Positions 1 through 8,754 of a stretch of 64,000 nt of DNA are shown here, piece after piece. Source of the DNA: Thermotogaceae bacterium (GTDB taxonomy: Bacteria > Thermotogota > Thermotogae > Thermotogales > Thermotogaceae). The notes beneath the pieces were generated by a model. It was not told the origin of the DNA. It saw only the letters and a list, made by a program, of their open reading frames with translations, and ran no database searches. Every line of letters begins with the position of its first letter. Positions within the stretch are counted from its first letter, which is position 1. The translations under genes were made by a program, and so were the position numbers. The DNA lies in the NCBI GenBank assembly GCA_027077795.1, contig JALWTT010000008.1, positions 1 through 64,000 on the forward strand. Direction: 5' to 3'.

Positions 1-242
1 ACAAATGGCTTCGTCCATTTACCACTTATCTTCTTCGCACCCATTATCCTGACGTCGTCCCCTTTCCTCTCGTCTGTCCCTTGAAACCAGACTACAAATA
101 GGTCCCCATTCGAAAGTTGAATTATGGAAGGCGCATGTACGTGCTCCTTGACAAGTGGAAAAACACTTTCCACATGAAAAAAGGGCGCGGATAGTGCCAC
201 TGTAAATATGGTCAAAAGCCCCACCAGTAGACCCAGTTTCAC
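1..242 (-). CDS. Sialidase-like (BNR-repeat) secreted protein, N-terminal part
   Basis: The gene starts at a GTG (240-242) seven bases after a strong GGAGGAGGG ribosome site and reads leftwards off the window edge, so only about 80 codons are seen. The first 20 residues (VKLGLLVGLLTIFTVALSAP) look like a signal peptide. It is followed by a stretch with HAPSIIQLSNGDL, then VVWFQGT and later DDVRIMGAKK, which matches the first strand-and-blade pattern of exo-alpha-sialidase/BNR-repeat proteins (H-x-S-hydrophobic-x-L-x-N/D-G-D-L, then W-F-x-G and D-V-x-I). The usual role is glycan hydrolysis outside the cytoplasm or in the periplasm. The catalytic residues lie mostly beyond the edge, so enzyme activity cannot be judged. 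A 100-codon frame on the same strand is a shadow of this gene. Confidence 0.62.
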   Translation of the reverse strand, partial: MKLGLLVGLLTIFTVALSAPFFHVESVFPLVKEHVHAPSIIQLSNGDLFVVWFQGTDERKGDDVRIMGAKKISGKWTKPF

Positions 243-295
243 CTTCAATCCCTCCTCCCGCAAGGAATCGTGAAAACGGAAAAAACTCGATATCT

Positions 296-325
296 ATCAT
301 AGCATTTCCGGGATTTTCCAACCAA
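296..325 (-). promoter_or_regulatory. Possible promoter for the sialidase-like gene
   Basis: Read on the minus strand there is TTGGTT (325-320), an 18-base gap, then TATGAT (301-296), about 55 bases before the GTG start. Both boxes are near consensus but this is pattern matching only. Confidence 0.35.
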
Positions 326-355
326 AGGAGGCCCTCCCAAAGTACTTCGAATCCC

Positions 356-386
356 TTGACTTCACTCCAACTTACAGCAGTAAAAT
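356..386 (+). promoter_or_regulatory. Possible promoter for pckA
   Basis: TTGACT (356-361) and TAAAAT (381-386) are separated by 19 bases, slightly long for a sigma-70 type promoter. They lie about 20 bases before the pckA start and its GGAGGTG ribosome site. Confidence 0.35.
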
Positions 387-404
387 GCTACTGGAGGTGA
401 GAGA

Positions 405-2033
405 ATGTCATCAATCGGCAGGTACAATCTAGAGGAGATAAATCCAGGCAACGAAATATTTTCAAAGGTAAGGACTACCATAGAGACGGCGTTTTACAGG
501 AACAACGTCGAAGTAGTAGATTCGAGAAGAGAAGCCTATAAACTCGCCAAGAAATCTCCAGGTACGATCACCCTTGATTGGGAGGTCTGCTGTCCCATTG
601 ATTTGGACCTTGACGAAGGAACCAAGGTTTTGCTCTTCAACGATGGCGCGGTTACTGGAAGGTATGCAGCTGGTAGAAGAGTTATAGGCTGGCCAGGGAT
701 AGATGAGGAATTCTACGCCTCTATAATAAGGGAGGCTGTTTACAACTCGAGGTACAGAAAGATGTATCACGCGATCTCCTACACAGGCTTGCATGAAGAT
801 TTCATGGTAAAGAACCACATGCTGATACCGGAAGGCCACGAGAATTTGCTCTACAACTGGCTCTTGAACTTTCAGCATCCAACACCTTTTTATGAAAACA
901 TGTACTCAAGATCCAAACCCTACAGAGAAGGAGACGTGTTCTTGTTCACAGATCCGGATTGGAAGCATCCGGATTTTCCAATGGGCTTGGCCATATTCGA
1001 TCCCAAGCACAACGTTGGTGCTATCTTAGGGATGAGATATTTCGGAGAGTTTAAAAAAGGAACCTTAACACTTGGATGGGGAACCGCGAGTAGAAACGGT
1101 TTTGTATCGTGTCATGGAGGTCTTAAAAAATTCGAAAGGAATGGTAAAAAGTTTGTGGCGGCCTTTTTCGGACTATCTGGATCTGGAAAGAGCACGCTAA
1201 CTCACGCCAAACACAACGGAAAGTACAACATAACGATTCTTCATGACGATGCCTTCATAATAAACCTTGAGGAGGGTTATTCGATAGCGCTAGAGCCTCA
1301 GTACTTCGACAAAACGGCGGATTATTCTGCAGATTCACCGGACAACAAGTACCTCATAACCATACAAAATTGCGGGGCAACCATGACGAAGGATGGAAAG
1401 ATAGTCCCAGTTATGGAAGATTTGAGAAACGGAAACGGAAGGGCTATAAAATCCAGGTTGTGGTCCCCAAACAGGGTCGACAAGATAGAAGATCCCATAA
1501 ATGCGATATTCTGGATAATGAAGGATCCCGCCATCCCTCCGATAATGAAGATAGAAGATCCTGTGCTGGCTTCGGTGCTTGGAGCGACCTTGGCCACCAA
1601 AAGGACATCAGCCGAGGCAAATGTGGATACAACGAAGACCGTTATAGAACCCTATGCCAATCCGTTCAGAACATGGTCACTTGCAGATGATTACGAGAAA
1701 TTCAAATACCTGTTTGAAAAAGGAGTTCAATCTTATGTTATAAACACGGGATTCTTTCTTGAAAAGAAAGTCCCAAAAGAACTGACCCTTTCTTTGATTG
1801 AAATGGTGGTTGATGGATCAGCGGAGTTTAAAGGCTTCATACCGGGTATAAAAATCCTGGAAATACCAGGTTTTGAAATAAACGCAAAGGAATATCCGAA
1901 AATATTTGAAGAGGATATAAGCATGAGGATTTCTTTCCTCCTGGAAAAGAAGGGAACAGCTGAAGAACTCCCTGAAGAGGCTATCAGCTCTCTGTACACT
2001 TTAGATGAAAACATAAAAAGTGTAAAGGTTTAA
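405..2033 (+). CDS. pckA: Phosphoenolpyruvate carboxykinase (ATP)
   Basis: This 542-residue protein has the length of ATP-dependent PEP carboxykinases, which interconvert oxaloacetate + ATP and PEP + ADP + CO2 in the cytoplasm. The phosphate-binding loop GLSGSGKS is near residues 256-263, preceded by the substrate-side stretch GTLTLGWGTASRNGF and followed by a metal/nucleotide motif HDDAF. The N-terminal third is more divergent than in the E. coli enzyme. The start has a clean GGAGGTG seven bases upstream. In fermentative thermophiles the enzyme can run in either direction, linking PEP to C4 acids; the direction here is not shown by sequence. It stands alone, with secG about 50 bases downstream. 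Confidence 0.9.
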   Translation: MSSIGRYNLEEINPGNEIFSKVRTTIETAFYRNNVEVVDSRREAYKLAKKSPGTITLDWEVCCPIDLDLDEGTKVLLFNDGAVTGRYAAGRRVIGWPGIDEEFYASIIREAVYNSRYRKMYHAISYTGLHEDFMVKNHMLIPEGHENLLYNWLLNFQHPTPFYENMYSRSKPYREGDVFLFTDPDWKHPDFPMGLAIFDPKHNVGAILGMRYFGEFKKGTLTLGWGTASRNGFVSCHGGLKKFERNGKKFVAAFFGLSGSGKSTLTHAKHNGKYNITILHDDAFIINLEEGYSIALEPQYFDKTADYSADSPDNKYLITIQNCGATMTKDGKIVPVMEDLRNGNGRAIKSRLWSPNRVDKIEDPINAIFWIMKDPAIPPIMKIEDPVLASVLGATLATKRTSAEANVDTTKTVIEPYANPFRTWSLADDYEKFKYLFEKGVQSYVINTGFFLEKKVPKELTLSLIEMVVDGSAEFKGFIPGIKILEIPGFEINAKEYPKIFEEDISMRISFLLEKKGTAEELPEEAISSLYTLDENIKSVKV

Positions 2034-2085
2034 AAAGTCTTAGAAATAAGGTAAAATACGGCAAAACGGTGCAGGGGAGGGATAG

Positions 2086-2319
2086 ATGTTGAAGATTACA
2101 GCAGTTTTGATCCATGCCCTGATCGTCGCGGGCCTCATATATTACGCTCTCAAGCAGATGAGCAAAACCGTCGAGCTTGGAGGTTCCTTTGGTGGAGGAG
2201 CGATGTACACCCACTTTGGAAGGCAAAAAGGGCTCGATAAAGACGGAAAGATAACGGTTCTTCTCGGAGCTGCTTTCTTCGTAAGCTCGATCTGGATCTC
2301 CTGGCTCTTCAAGGGGTGA
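2086..2319 (+). CDS. secG: Preprotein translocase subunit SecG
   Basis: A 77-residue protein with two hydrophobic helices (about residues 3-20 and 56-74) joined by a glycine-rich loop (GGSFGGGAMYTHFGRQKGLDK), the classic SecG pattern. SecG sits in the inner membrane with SecY and SecE and assists SecA-driven protein export. A GGGGAGGG ribosome site precedes the ATG. It ends only four bases before tyrS and is probably co-transcribed with it. Confidence 0.88.
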   Translation: MLKITAVLIHALIVAGLIYYALKQMSKTVELGGSFGGGAMYTHFGRQKGLDKDGKITVLLGAAFFVSSIWISWLFKG

Positions 2320-2323
2320 TCCA

Positions 2324-3502
2324 ATGGATGCTCAAAGGCAGCTTGGGATCTTGAGGGAAAACGCCGTTGATTTGGTTTCAGAGGAAGAACTCTACGAGCG
2401 TTTGAAAGAAGGAAGACCTCTCAGAGTGAAGCTCGGCGTCGATCCATCAAGACCAGATCTTCACCTTGGGCATATGGTGGTTTTGAAAAAGCTTAGGCAG
2501 TTTCAGGATTTGGGCCATCATGTCATATTGATAATAGGGGACTTCACAGGAATGATAGGAGATCCTTCCGGTAGAAATGATATGCGCCCTATGCTCACAG
2601 AGAAGGAAGTAAGGGAAAACGCGAAATCCTACGCGGAGCAGGCGTTTAAAATCCTCGATCCTGAGAAAACGGAGCTCCGCTACAACAGTGAGTGGCTTGG
2701 AAAGATGAAATTCGCAGATGTGATAAGACTCTCAGCTAAGTACACTGTCGCGAGAATGCTCGAAAGGGATGACTTCTCAAAAAGGTTCAAAGAGGGAATA
2801 CCGATATCCATATCTGAATTCCTGTATCCACTGGCACAAGCGATGGATTCCGTCGCGATAAACGCGGATGTAGAGCTTGGAGGAACTGACCAGCTTTTCA
2901 ACCTGCTGGTTGGCAGAAAGATAATGGAAGAGTACGGACTCAAACCTCAGATAGTTATGACGATGCCTATAATCGAGGGAACTGATGGAAAGCAGAAGAT
3001 GAGTAAATCTTTAGGAAACTACATAGCGTTCAACGACACGCCAAAAGACATGTTTGGAAAGGTAATGTCCATACCAGATTATCTGATAATCAAATACATG
3101 AGGCTCCTCACAGATGTTCCAAGAAAAAAAATAGAGGAATACGAGCGTCTAATGAAGGATGGAAGGATAAATCCGCGTGATGTCAAGATGGAGCTTGCCC
3201 ATCTCATAACCGAGCATTTCTACGGGAAAGACGTCGCCGATAGGGAAAAGGAGGAATTTATAAGAGTCTTTTCAAAGAAGGAACTTCCAGGCGAGATCCC
3301 AAAGGTGAAGATGAACGACGGTGAAAAACTTGTGGATCTTCTGATCAGGATAGGTGCTGCGAAAAGCAGGAGTGAGGCGAAAAGGCTGATAACTCAGGGT
3401 GGGGTGAAGATAGACGGTGAGAAGATAACCGATATAAACTCAACGGCAAGAGAAGGAATCTTGAAGGTGGGAAAGAGGAAATTCTTCAAGTTGATGAGAT
3501 GA
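2324..3502 (+). CDS. tyrS: Tyrosyl-tRNA synthetase
   Basis: A 392-residue class I aminoacyl-tRNA synthetase that charges tRNA-Tyr. The adenylate-binding signatures are HLGH (residues 47-50) and KMSKS (225-229). The tyrosine-pocket stretch SEFLYPLAQAMDS and the GGTDQ motif are present. The last 60 residues form an S4 RNA-binding domain (LIRIGAAKSRSEAKRLITQGG). This is the larger, TyrRS-type bacterial form. No T-box leader precedes it; it follows secG by four bases. Its 3' end overlaps the convergent sugar-kinase gene by 17 bases. Confidence 0.95.
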   Translation: MDAQRQLGILRENAVDLVSEEELYERLKEGRPLRVKLGVDPSRPDLHLGHMVVLKKLRQFQDLGHHVILIIGDFTGMIGDPSGRNDMRPMLTEKEVRENAKSYAEQAFKILDPEKTELRYNSEWLGKMKFADVIRLSAKYTVARMLERDDFSKRFKEGIPISISEFLYPLAQAMDSVAINADVELGGTDQLFNLLVGRKIMEEYGLKPQIVMTMPIIEGTDGKQKMSKSLGNYIAFNDTPKDMFGKVMSIPDYLIIKYMRLLTDVPRKKIEEYERLMKDGRINPRDVKMELAHLITEHFYGKDVADREKEEFIRVFSKKELPGEIPKVKMNDGEKLVDLLIRIGAAKSRSEAKRLITQGGVKIDGEKITDINSTAREGILKVGKRKFFKLMR

Positions 3503-5006
3503 TCTCTTCTATCTCAGCTGTGAGTTTCTTTACTTTTTTGTAGATCTTCTTGTACACTCTCTCGTAAATTTCAGAATAGAGATCCACAAGATGAGGGTCA
3601 GGCTCGAAAGGACCCTCGAGTTTTTTCATACTAAAAATAGCCTCATGATAGTTTGAGAACTTTCCAACACCAACGAGAGCGACCATAGCTGCGCCTATCA
3701 TGGAGGCTTCACTTACAGATCTATAGATGGGTCTGTTCATAACAGATGCGGCTATCTTGACCACTTCGTCACTTCTGCTCGCCCCTCCACCAACGGCAAT
3801 CCTGCCGAATTTCAACTTTCCCCTTCTTTCAAGTCTCTCCTTCCCCTCTCTCAAAGCGAAGAAAAGCCCTTCTATCAATGATCGGTATATGTGCTCCCTC
3901 TTGTGAAACGACGAAAATCCCAGGATGGATCCGCGGATCTGCGGTTTGTCCAAGCTTGGGGTCCAGTAAGGATGGGTTATGAGTCCTAGGGATCCCGCAG
4001 GTGTGCTTTTAAGAAGCTTCTCCAGTAGTTTCTCCGCCTGAAGGTTTCTCTCCTTAGCTTGACTCTTTTCAAGGTAAGCGAACTCATCTCTGAACCATCT
4101 GACCAGCCAAAAACCACGGAATATCTCCACCTCCGGATTGTATGTCCCGGGGATTATCCCTGGGTATGGAGGAAGATGGGGAAGAGGCTCGAAGTACTTT
4201 CTCGTCGTCGTTGCGGCTATCGAGGTTGTCGATAGACTCAAAGCTGCTGTCGCATCATCTTCAACACCAAGCCCTAAGATCTCACATGCTTTATCGGATC
4301 CAGACAGAACCACAGGCACGCTCTTTATTCCTATCTTCATTGCTATTTCTCTTCTCAGGTTTCCGGCTACCTTTGATGGAGGCATCAGATCCGGAAGTTT
4401 TTCCCTTGGTATTGGAAAAAGATAGGATTTTATATCCCTAGGGCTACACCAATCCCTTCTTTTGTAATCAAACGGAATGTGACCAACTTGAGAAGCCACG
4501 GAATCGACAAAGTTTCCAGTCATCCTGCTGACGAAATACCCACCCATTTGAAGGACCTTGTAGGTATTTTTCCAGACATCCGGTTCATTCTGACGGATCC
4601 AGTTCACCTTAGCTTGCCTGTAAACAGACCTTATCACACCCTTAGCCCCAGCCAGAGTGTAGACGAGATTCAGAAAAAATGGCAGCTTCAAATCGTAATC
4701 CGCCAATCTGTGATCAAGCCACAAAATAGTTCTCCTCACGGGCTTTCCACTTCTGTCAACGAATACGAGAGAATCTCTTTGAGTTGTCACCGTGATGGCC
4801 TCCACTGTATCCTTACCTTTCAAAACTGATGCCATCTCGACGAATCTGCCAAAGATCCCTTCAACATCGACTTCCGCCCAGCCGGGCTTTGGAGAAATAT
4901 AAGGAGGGTCATACTCCTCGCTCACCTTGGAAATGACCTCCCCGTTTTCGTCTATTATGGAAACTTTCAACCTCTGAGTTCCAACATCCACGACTAAAAC
5001 GCTCAT
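3486..5006 (-). CDS. FGGY-family carbohydrate kinase
   Basis: A 506-residue member of the FGGY kinase family (xylulokinase/glycerol kinase fold). It opens with the phosphate-1 motif VVDVGTQRLKV, has TTQRDSL and WLDHR around the catalytic Asp, the phosphate-2 motif LSLSTTSIAA and the C-terminal GGGASRSDEV with SEASMIGAA. The substrate is a sugar or polyol that cannot be named from sequence. Its ATG overlaps the stop of mtnA by four bases (ATGA), so the two are translated together. This suggests a pentose from methylthioribose or 5-deoxyribose salvage, which is inference only. It is not a MtnK-type kinase. Confidence 0.82.
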   Translation of the reverse strand: MSVLVVDVGTQRLKVSIIDENGEVISKVSEEYDPPYISPKPGWAEVDVEGIFGRFVEMASVLKGKDTVEAITVTTQRDSLVFVDRSGKPVRRTILWLDHRLADYDLKLPFFLNLVYTLAGAKGVIRSVYRQAKVNWIRQNEPDVWKNTYKVLQMGGYFVSRMTGNFVDSVASQVGHIPFDYKRRDWCSPRDIKSYLFPIPREKLPDLMPPSKVAGNLRREIAMKIGIKSVPVVLSGSDKACEILGLGVEDDATAALSLSTTSIAATTTRKYFEPLPHLPPYPGIIPGTYNPEVEIFRGFWLVRWFRDEFAYLEKSQAKERNLQAEKLLEKLLKSTPAGSLGLITHPYWTPSLDKPQIRGSILGFSSFHKREHIYRSLIEGLFFALREGKERLERRGKLKFGRIAVGGGASRSDEVVKIAASVMNRPIYRSVSEASMIGAAMVALVGVGKFSNYHEAIFSMKKLEGPFEPDPHLVDLYSEIYERVYKKIYKKVKKLTAEIEEIISST

Positions 5007-6046
5007 TTTTTAAGGACCTTCCTTATGTTCTCCTCATAAGGTGGATATATGACCCCTTTTTCAGTTATTATCGCGCTTACCAGTTCGTGCTCCGTGACAT
5101 CGAAAGCTGGATTCTTGACTTTGATTCCCTCCGGAGCGATCCTTCTACCTCCACAATGTGTCACTTCGTCCGGATTTCTCTCCTCTATTGGTATCTCATC
5201 ACCACTCTTGAGTGAGATGTCAATCGTGCTCGTTGGAAGAGCCACATAGAACGGTATGTTGTGTCTGTTCGCAAGGACCGCGAGCGAGTAGGTTCCTATC
5301 TTATTTGCAACATCTCCATTCGCTACAACCCTGTCTGCTCCAACGATCACCGCATCGATCTCTCCTCTTTTCATCATCCAACCCGCCATGTTATCGGAGA
5401 TTAGGTAAGAATCTATTCCGTACTTCATCAGTTCCCAGGCGGTTAATCTCGCACCCTGAAGGTAAGGTCTTGTCTCATCAGCAAAGACCCTTATTCTCTT
5501 TCCCTGCTCGTGAGCGGTTCTTATCACCCCAAGCGCCGTTCCATAGTCAACCGTGGCAAGAGAGCCCGTGTTGCAATGCGTTAGTATCGTCGTTCCGTCC
5601 TTTATAAGCTTTGCACCATTTTTTCCGATAGCCTTGTTTATCTCTATGTCCTCCTGCGCGATCTCGATGGCTTCTTTCTCTAGCCTCTCGACAACTCCAT
5701 TAAGACTCCCAAAATTCTTCATCGTGTTTTCCATTCTCTCGAGGGCCCAGAATAGGTTCACTGCGGTTGGACGAGTGTTTGCTAAGATTTCCCTGACTCT
5801 TTCCATCTTATCCGCGAAATCATCCCAACTGCTCGCACTTCCAACCATTTCCTTAGCTCCGAGTACGTATCCAAAAGCAGCTGTTGCTCCTATAGCAGGT
5901 GCTCCCCTGACGATCATCTCTTTTATAGCCTGCGCGACTTCCTTGTAGCTTTCGCACGGAACATAGATTTCCTCAAGGGGGAGCTTCCTTTGGTCTATCA
6001 GATGGAGTGTCCAGCTCTTCCACTTCATAGTTACCGTGTCAACCAA
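5003..6046 (-). CDS. mtnA: S-methyl-5-thioribose-1-phosphate isomerase
   Basis: MtnA converts 5-methylthioribose-1-phosphate to 5-methylthioribulose-1-phosphate in the methionine salvage pathway. The eIF2B-like fold is clear: DQRKLP near the start, MIVRGAPAIG, RPTAVNLFWAL, the active-site cysteine in THCNTG, and the catalytic Asp in VGADRVVANGD, then NKIGT. I prefer a TTG start at 6046. It lies six bases after GGAGGAGGG and gives MVDTVTMKWK, which aligns with the usual N terminus; the longer frame to 6088 would encode the ribosome site as protein. It is followed with overlap by a sugar kinase. No other methionine-salvage genes are next to it. Confidence 0.92.
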   Translation of the reverse strand: MVDTVTMKWKSWTLHLIDQRKLPLEEIYVPCESYKEVAQAIKEMIVRGAPAIGATAAFGYVLGAKEMVGSASSWDDFADKMERVREILANTRPTAVNLFWALERMENTMKNFGSLNGVVERLEKEAIEIAQEDIEINKAIGKNGAKLIKDGTTILTHCNTGSLATVDYGTALGVIRTAHEQGKRIRVFADETRPYLQGARLTAWELMKYGIDSYLISDNMAGWMMKRGEIDAVIVGADRVVANGDVANKIGTYSLAVLANRHNIPFYVALPTSTIDISLKSGDEIPIEERNPDEVTHCGGRRIAPEGIKVKNPAFDVTEHELVSAIITEKGVIYPPYEENIRKVLKK

Positions 6047-6143
6047 CTCGATCCCTCCTCCATGTGTTGTGTAAATGGATTTTAGCACAAAGAATTTTTT
6101 CCTGATGTATACTACTCTACCGAGAGTAACTCACGGGGGTGTT

Positions 6144-7238
6144 ATGTTGCTGTTCGATCCACGACCAAAGACAAAAAGGGAAGACTTGTTCGATAGAGAA
6201 AGAGAGCTTGAAGAGCTCTCAAAACTACAACCTCTAACGCTCCTTCTTGCTCCTCGAAGATATGGGAAGACATCCATATTGAAGGTTTTCCTTGAAGATA
6301 CGGATCTTCCGCACATATACCTTGACTGCAGGGGGATGACATCAGAGGGCTCCTCGAAAAAGGCGCTTTACATGACTTTTCAATCCCAAGTGAATAAGCT
6401 TTTGAAGAAAGAAAGGGGAATCTTGAGGTTTCTCAAGAGAGTGAAAAGTTTAAACATCATGGGAGTAGGTATTGACCTTATCTCAAGTGGTGGAAATTCC
6501 ACGATACTTGAGATATTGGAAAAGCTTCAAGAGTGGGCAGAATCTGAAGGGAAAGATATCATCATTGCTTTTGACGAAGCGCAGAATCTCAGGTTCTTCA
6601 GAAGGAGAGGGGGAGTAGATTTTCCGGAGCTCTTTGCGTACGTGTACGATAACTTCAGCAGAATCAGGATGGTCCTGACCGGATCTGAATCCGGAATACT
6701 CCTGGATTTCCTTGACCTTGAGAATCCAAATTCACCACTCTTTGGAAGAGTTATAAAACAGGTCAGAGTCTTGAAATTCAGGAGAGATCAATCCATCACA
6801 TTTCTCAGTGAGGGATTCAAGCAAGTTAAAATGGAAGTTAGAGCGAATATAATCGAGAGGGCCACAGATGAACTTGACGGTATAGTCGGATGGCTTGTAA
6901 TGTTTGGAAACACAGCGGTATTGGAAGGAAATATTGAATCGGAAACTATAGATGTGGTGAAGGAGAAAGCAGTCGAGATGGTCAAGTCAGAGCTGAAAAA
7001 ACTCTTCTCGTTGAGCGAGAGGTACAGATACATACTCAAGAGTGTGGCTTTTGGAAGTAACAGCTGGAAATCCCTGAAAGAAGCACTCCAAGTAATGGAA
7101 GGGAAAAAAGTCCCTGACGGATCTTTGGCGCGTGATCTGAAAAAACTCGTCGATATGGGATACCTGAGTATTGTCTATGACAAAAGGAAGATCTACACGA
7201 TAGACGATCCAATACTGAAGAGTGCTGTGGCGAGGTGA
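6144..7238 (+). CDS. Archaeal-type AAA ATPase
   Basis: A 364-residue protein of the ATPase_2 ("archaeal ATPase") group. The Walker A motif is APRRYGKTS (about residues 36-44) and Walker B is IIIAFDEAQNL. The last 80 residues look like a winged helix (VPDGSLARDLKKLVDMGYL). The family belongs to the STAND/AAA+ class, is widespread in archaea and Thermotogota, and generally has no known client. I chose the ATG at 6144 because GGGGGTG lies just before it; an upstream frame to 6075 runs into the divergent mtnA leader. It is a single gene with no partner. Confidence 0.8.
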   Translation: MLLFDPRPKTKREDLFDRERELEELSKLQPLTLLLAPRRYGKTSILKVFLEDTDLPHIYLDCRGMTSEGSSKKALYMTFQSQVNKLLKKERGILRFLKRVKSLNIMGVGIDLISSGGNSTILEILEKLQEWAESEGKDIIIAFDEAQNLRFFRRRGGVDFPELFAYVYDNFSRIRMVLTGSESGILLDFLDLENPNSPLFGRVIKQVRVLKFRRDQSITFLSEGFKQVKMEVRANIIERATDELDGIVGWLVMFGNTAVLEGNIESETIDVVKEKAVEMVKSELKKLFSLSERYRYILKSVAFGSNSWKSLKEALQVMEGKKVPDGSLARDLKKLVDMGYLSIVYDKRKIYTIDDPILKSAVAR

Positions 7239-7358
7239 ATTTCAAGAGGCCTAAGACACGAAAATATGGGTATTTTTCTTTTAAGTCGCCGCACACAGTT
7301 ACCACATGATCCATTTTCATCATGGTCCTTACACCTGCAAGTTAGCTCCCATATGAAC

Positions 7359-7380
7359 GCGGTGGGCAAAAGCCCACCGC
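7359..7380. terminator. Perfect stem-loop between convergent genes
   Basis: Nine-base arms GCGGTGGGC and GCCCACCGC flank an AAAA loop, between the ATPase gene and the convergent acr3 gene. Neither side has a good run of T, so this may be a bidirectional or Rho-assisted terminator. Confidence 0.5.
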
Positions 7381-7414
7381 ACCTTAAAAACAAATCTAAA
7401 TCCTTCTTTTAAAC

Positions 7415-8446
7415 CTAATCCTCTTCCAATTCCTCTTCTTCTAACCTTTCCAGCTTTCTGTATTCATAGTATCGTCTTATAATCTTTGCCATCTTGACAT
7501 AGCTTACGAGCATCGCTATCTGGAAAATAGGGGTCACTGCGGCTGGTATGGCCATCACTCCCATCCCTGCAGCCATCGCTATGGCCATAGCTGTTCCCTC
7601 ATTTTTCCCAATGGATGTGAACGTGATCGCCATGTGATCCTTGTATGGAACCTTTATGAACTTGTTGAAAAATGTGAGAAAGGCAATTCCTATGATGTAG
7701 TAAAGGAGAAGTGGTAGAAAGACCACCAAAACGACGCTTGGTTTACTGGCTATGAGCTTTGCTTTTTCCATGAATATCAAGGTCACTATGGCGTACATCC
7801 CGAGCAACGATATGGATGAAAAGAGTGGCTTAAGTTTTGCAAAACCTTCCGTCCCGAGTTTTTTCAAGAGCAAGTACCTCGTTAAGATGCCGGCTCCAAG
7901 TGGTATAAAGACAACTATCAGAATGGTCTTCACCAAGAGCCATGCAGAGATATTCAGATGGTACGCGGAAGCAAATACCTTTAGCCAAAGAGGTACCACT
8001 CCTATAGCTAATGTGAAGCTAAGCGCCACCAGTATCGTTGCCAATTCCAAATTTCCATCTGTAAAACCCGTGTACGCTATCGCCATTGAAGAGCATGGAA
8101 CGACGACTGCTAGTATCAAACCAAGCGAAAGCTGCGGACTCATGGTGAAGAAAAGACCCGTGAACTTCGCTAGAATGTACATGAGAAGTGGCGGAACAAC
8201 CAAACCCATTATCAGAGCTATCGAAATCGGCTTCCACAACCTCACCGAATTCTTAAGTTCGTCCACTCTCAGGTTTATCATCATAGGATAGATCATGGAA
8301 ATAACGACAACTAGGTTCAACAGTTTGAATGCTTCTTTGTGAGGTCCTATGTTTATGTGCATACCGATCAGATACCCAAGAAACATTCCCAAAACCACAT
8401 AAACCGGCAAGAACTTGTCAAGATGCATCCGAAGTTTTTGAAGCAT
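7415..8446 (-). CDS. ACR3-like arsenite efflux / BASS-family transporter
   Basis: A 343-residue membrane protein with about ten hydrophobic helices in the bile acid:sodium symporter/ACR3 fold. Helix 4 carries VVVPCSSMAIAYTGF, equivalent to the ACR3 segment with the conserved Pro-Cys pair, and a late helix has KNEGTAMAIA, as in ACR3/ArsB-type exporters. It follows arsR with overlap, which supports arsenite or antimonite efflux. The start at 8446 is chosen because AGGAGGTG lies eight bases upstream; a GTG at 8455 is too close to that site. The C-terminal tail is very acidic (LERLEEEELEED). Confidence 0.72.
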   Translation of the reverse strand: MLQKLRMHLDKFLPVYVVLGMFLGYLIGMHINIGPHKEAFKLLNLVVVISMIYPMMINLRVDELKNSVRLWKPISIALIMGLVVPPLLMYILAKFTGLFFTMSPQLSLGLILAVVVPCSSMAIAYTGFTDGNLELATILVALSFTLAIGVVPLWLKVFASAYHLNISAWLLVKTILIVVFIPLGAGILTRYLLLKKLGTEGFAKLKPLFSSISLLGMYAIVTLIFMEKAKLIASKPSVVLVVFLPLLLYYIIGIAFLTFFNKFIKVPYKDHMAITFTSIGKNEGTAMAIAMAAGMGVMAIPAAVTPIFQIAMLVSYVKMAKIIRRYYEYRKLERLEEEELEED

Positions 8447-8717
8447 GCGTCTCACCTCCTATCGATTCGGCTATTTCCAGCATTTTTAAAACCCTCTTAT
8501 CAGTGATGGAAAGGAGCTTCCTATTCCCTTCCTTTCTCACATGGATTAAACCCACTCTTGAGAGTTCCGAAACATGTCTTGATATGGTGCTTATATCCAC
8601 ATCAAGATTTCTTGAAAGCTCGCAAAAACAACGCTCTCCTTCAGAGAGAACTTTCAAGATTTTCAACCTGTTATCACAAGATAGAGCTTTGAAAATCTCA
8701 GCGACTCTACTTTTCAC
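8418..8717 (-). CDS. ArsR/SmtB-family repressor
   Basis: A 99-residue winged-helix protein starting at GTG (8717) behind AAGGTGAT. It has the ArsR pattern LSCDNRLKILKVLSEGERCFCEL, with the metalloid cysteine pair Cys30-x-Cys32 at the position of the ELCVCDL box, followed by the recognition helix DISTISRHVSELSRVGLI. It should bind DNA as a dimer and release it on As(III) or Sb(III). Its 3' end overlaps the acr3 start by 29 bases. A near-perfect palindrome lies just upstream, consistent with autoregulation. Confidence 0.85.
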   Translation of the reverse strand: MKSRVAEIFKALSCDNRLKILKVLSEGERCFCELSRNLDVDISTISRHVSELSRVGLIHVRKEGNRKLLSITDKRVLKMLEIAESIGGETHASKTSDAS

Positions 8718-8730
8718 ATCATCACCTTAC

Positions 8731-8754
8731 TTGTATTTTTGTACAAATATACAA
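8731..8754. promoter_or_regulatory. Palindromic operator upstream of arsR
   Basis: This 24-base dyad has outer arms TTGTAT/ATACAA and a core TTTGTACAAA. Only one pair is mismatched. It ends 14 bases before the arsR GTG, in the arsR leader or core promoter, where ArsR-type repressors commonly bind. Confidence 0.6.

Noticed and set aside
19-321. 100-codon minus-strand frame at the left edge
   Set aside because: It has no family features and its start lacks a ribosome site; the GTG-started sialidase-like frame in another register explains the strand.
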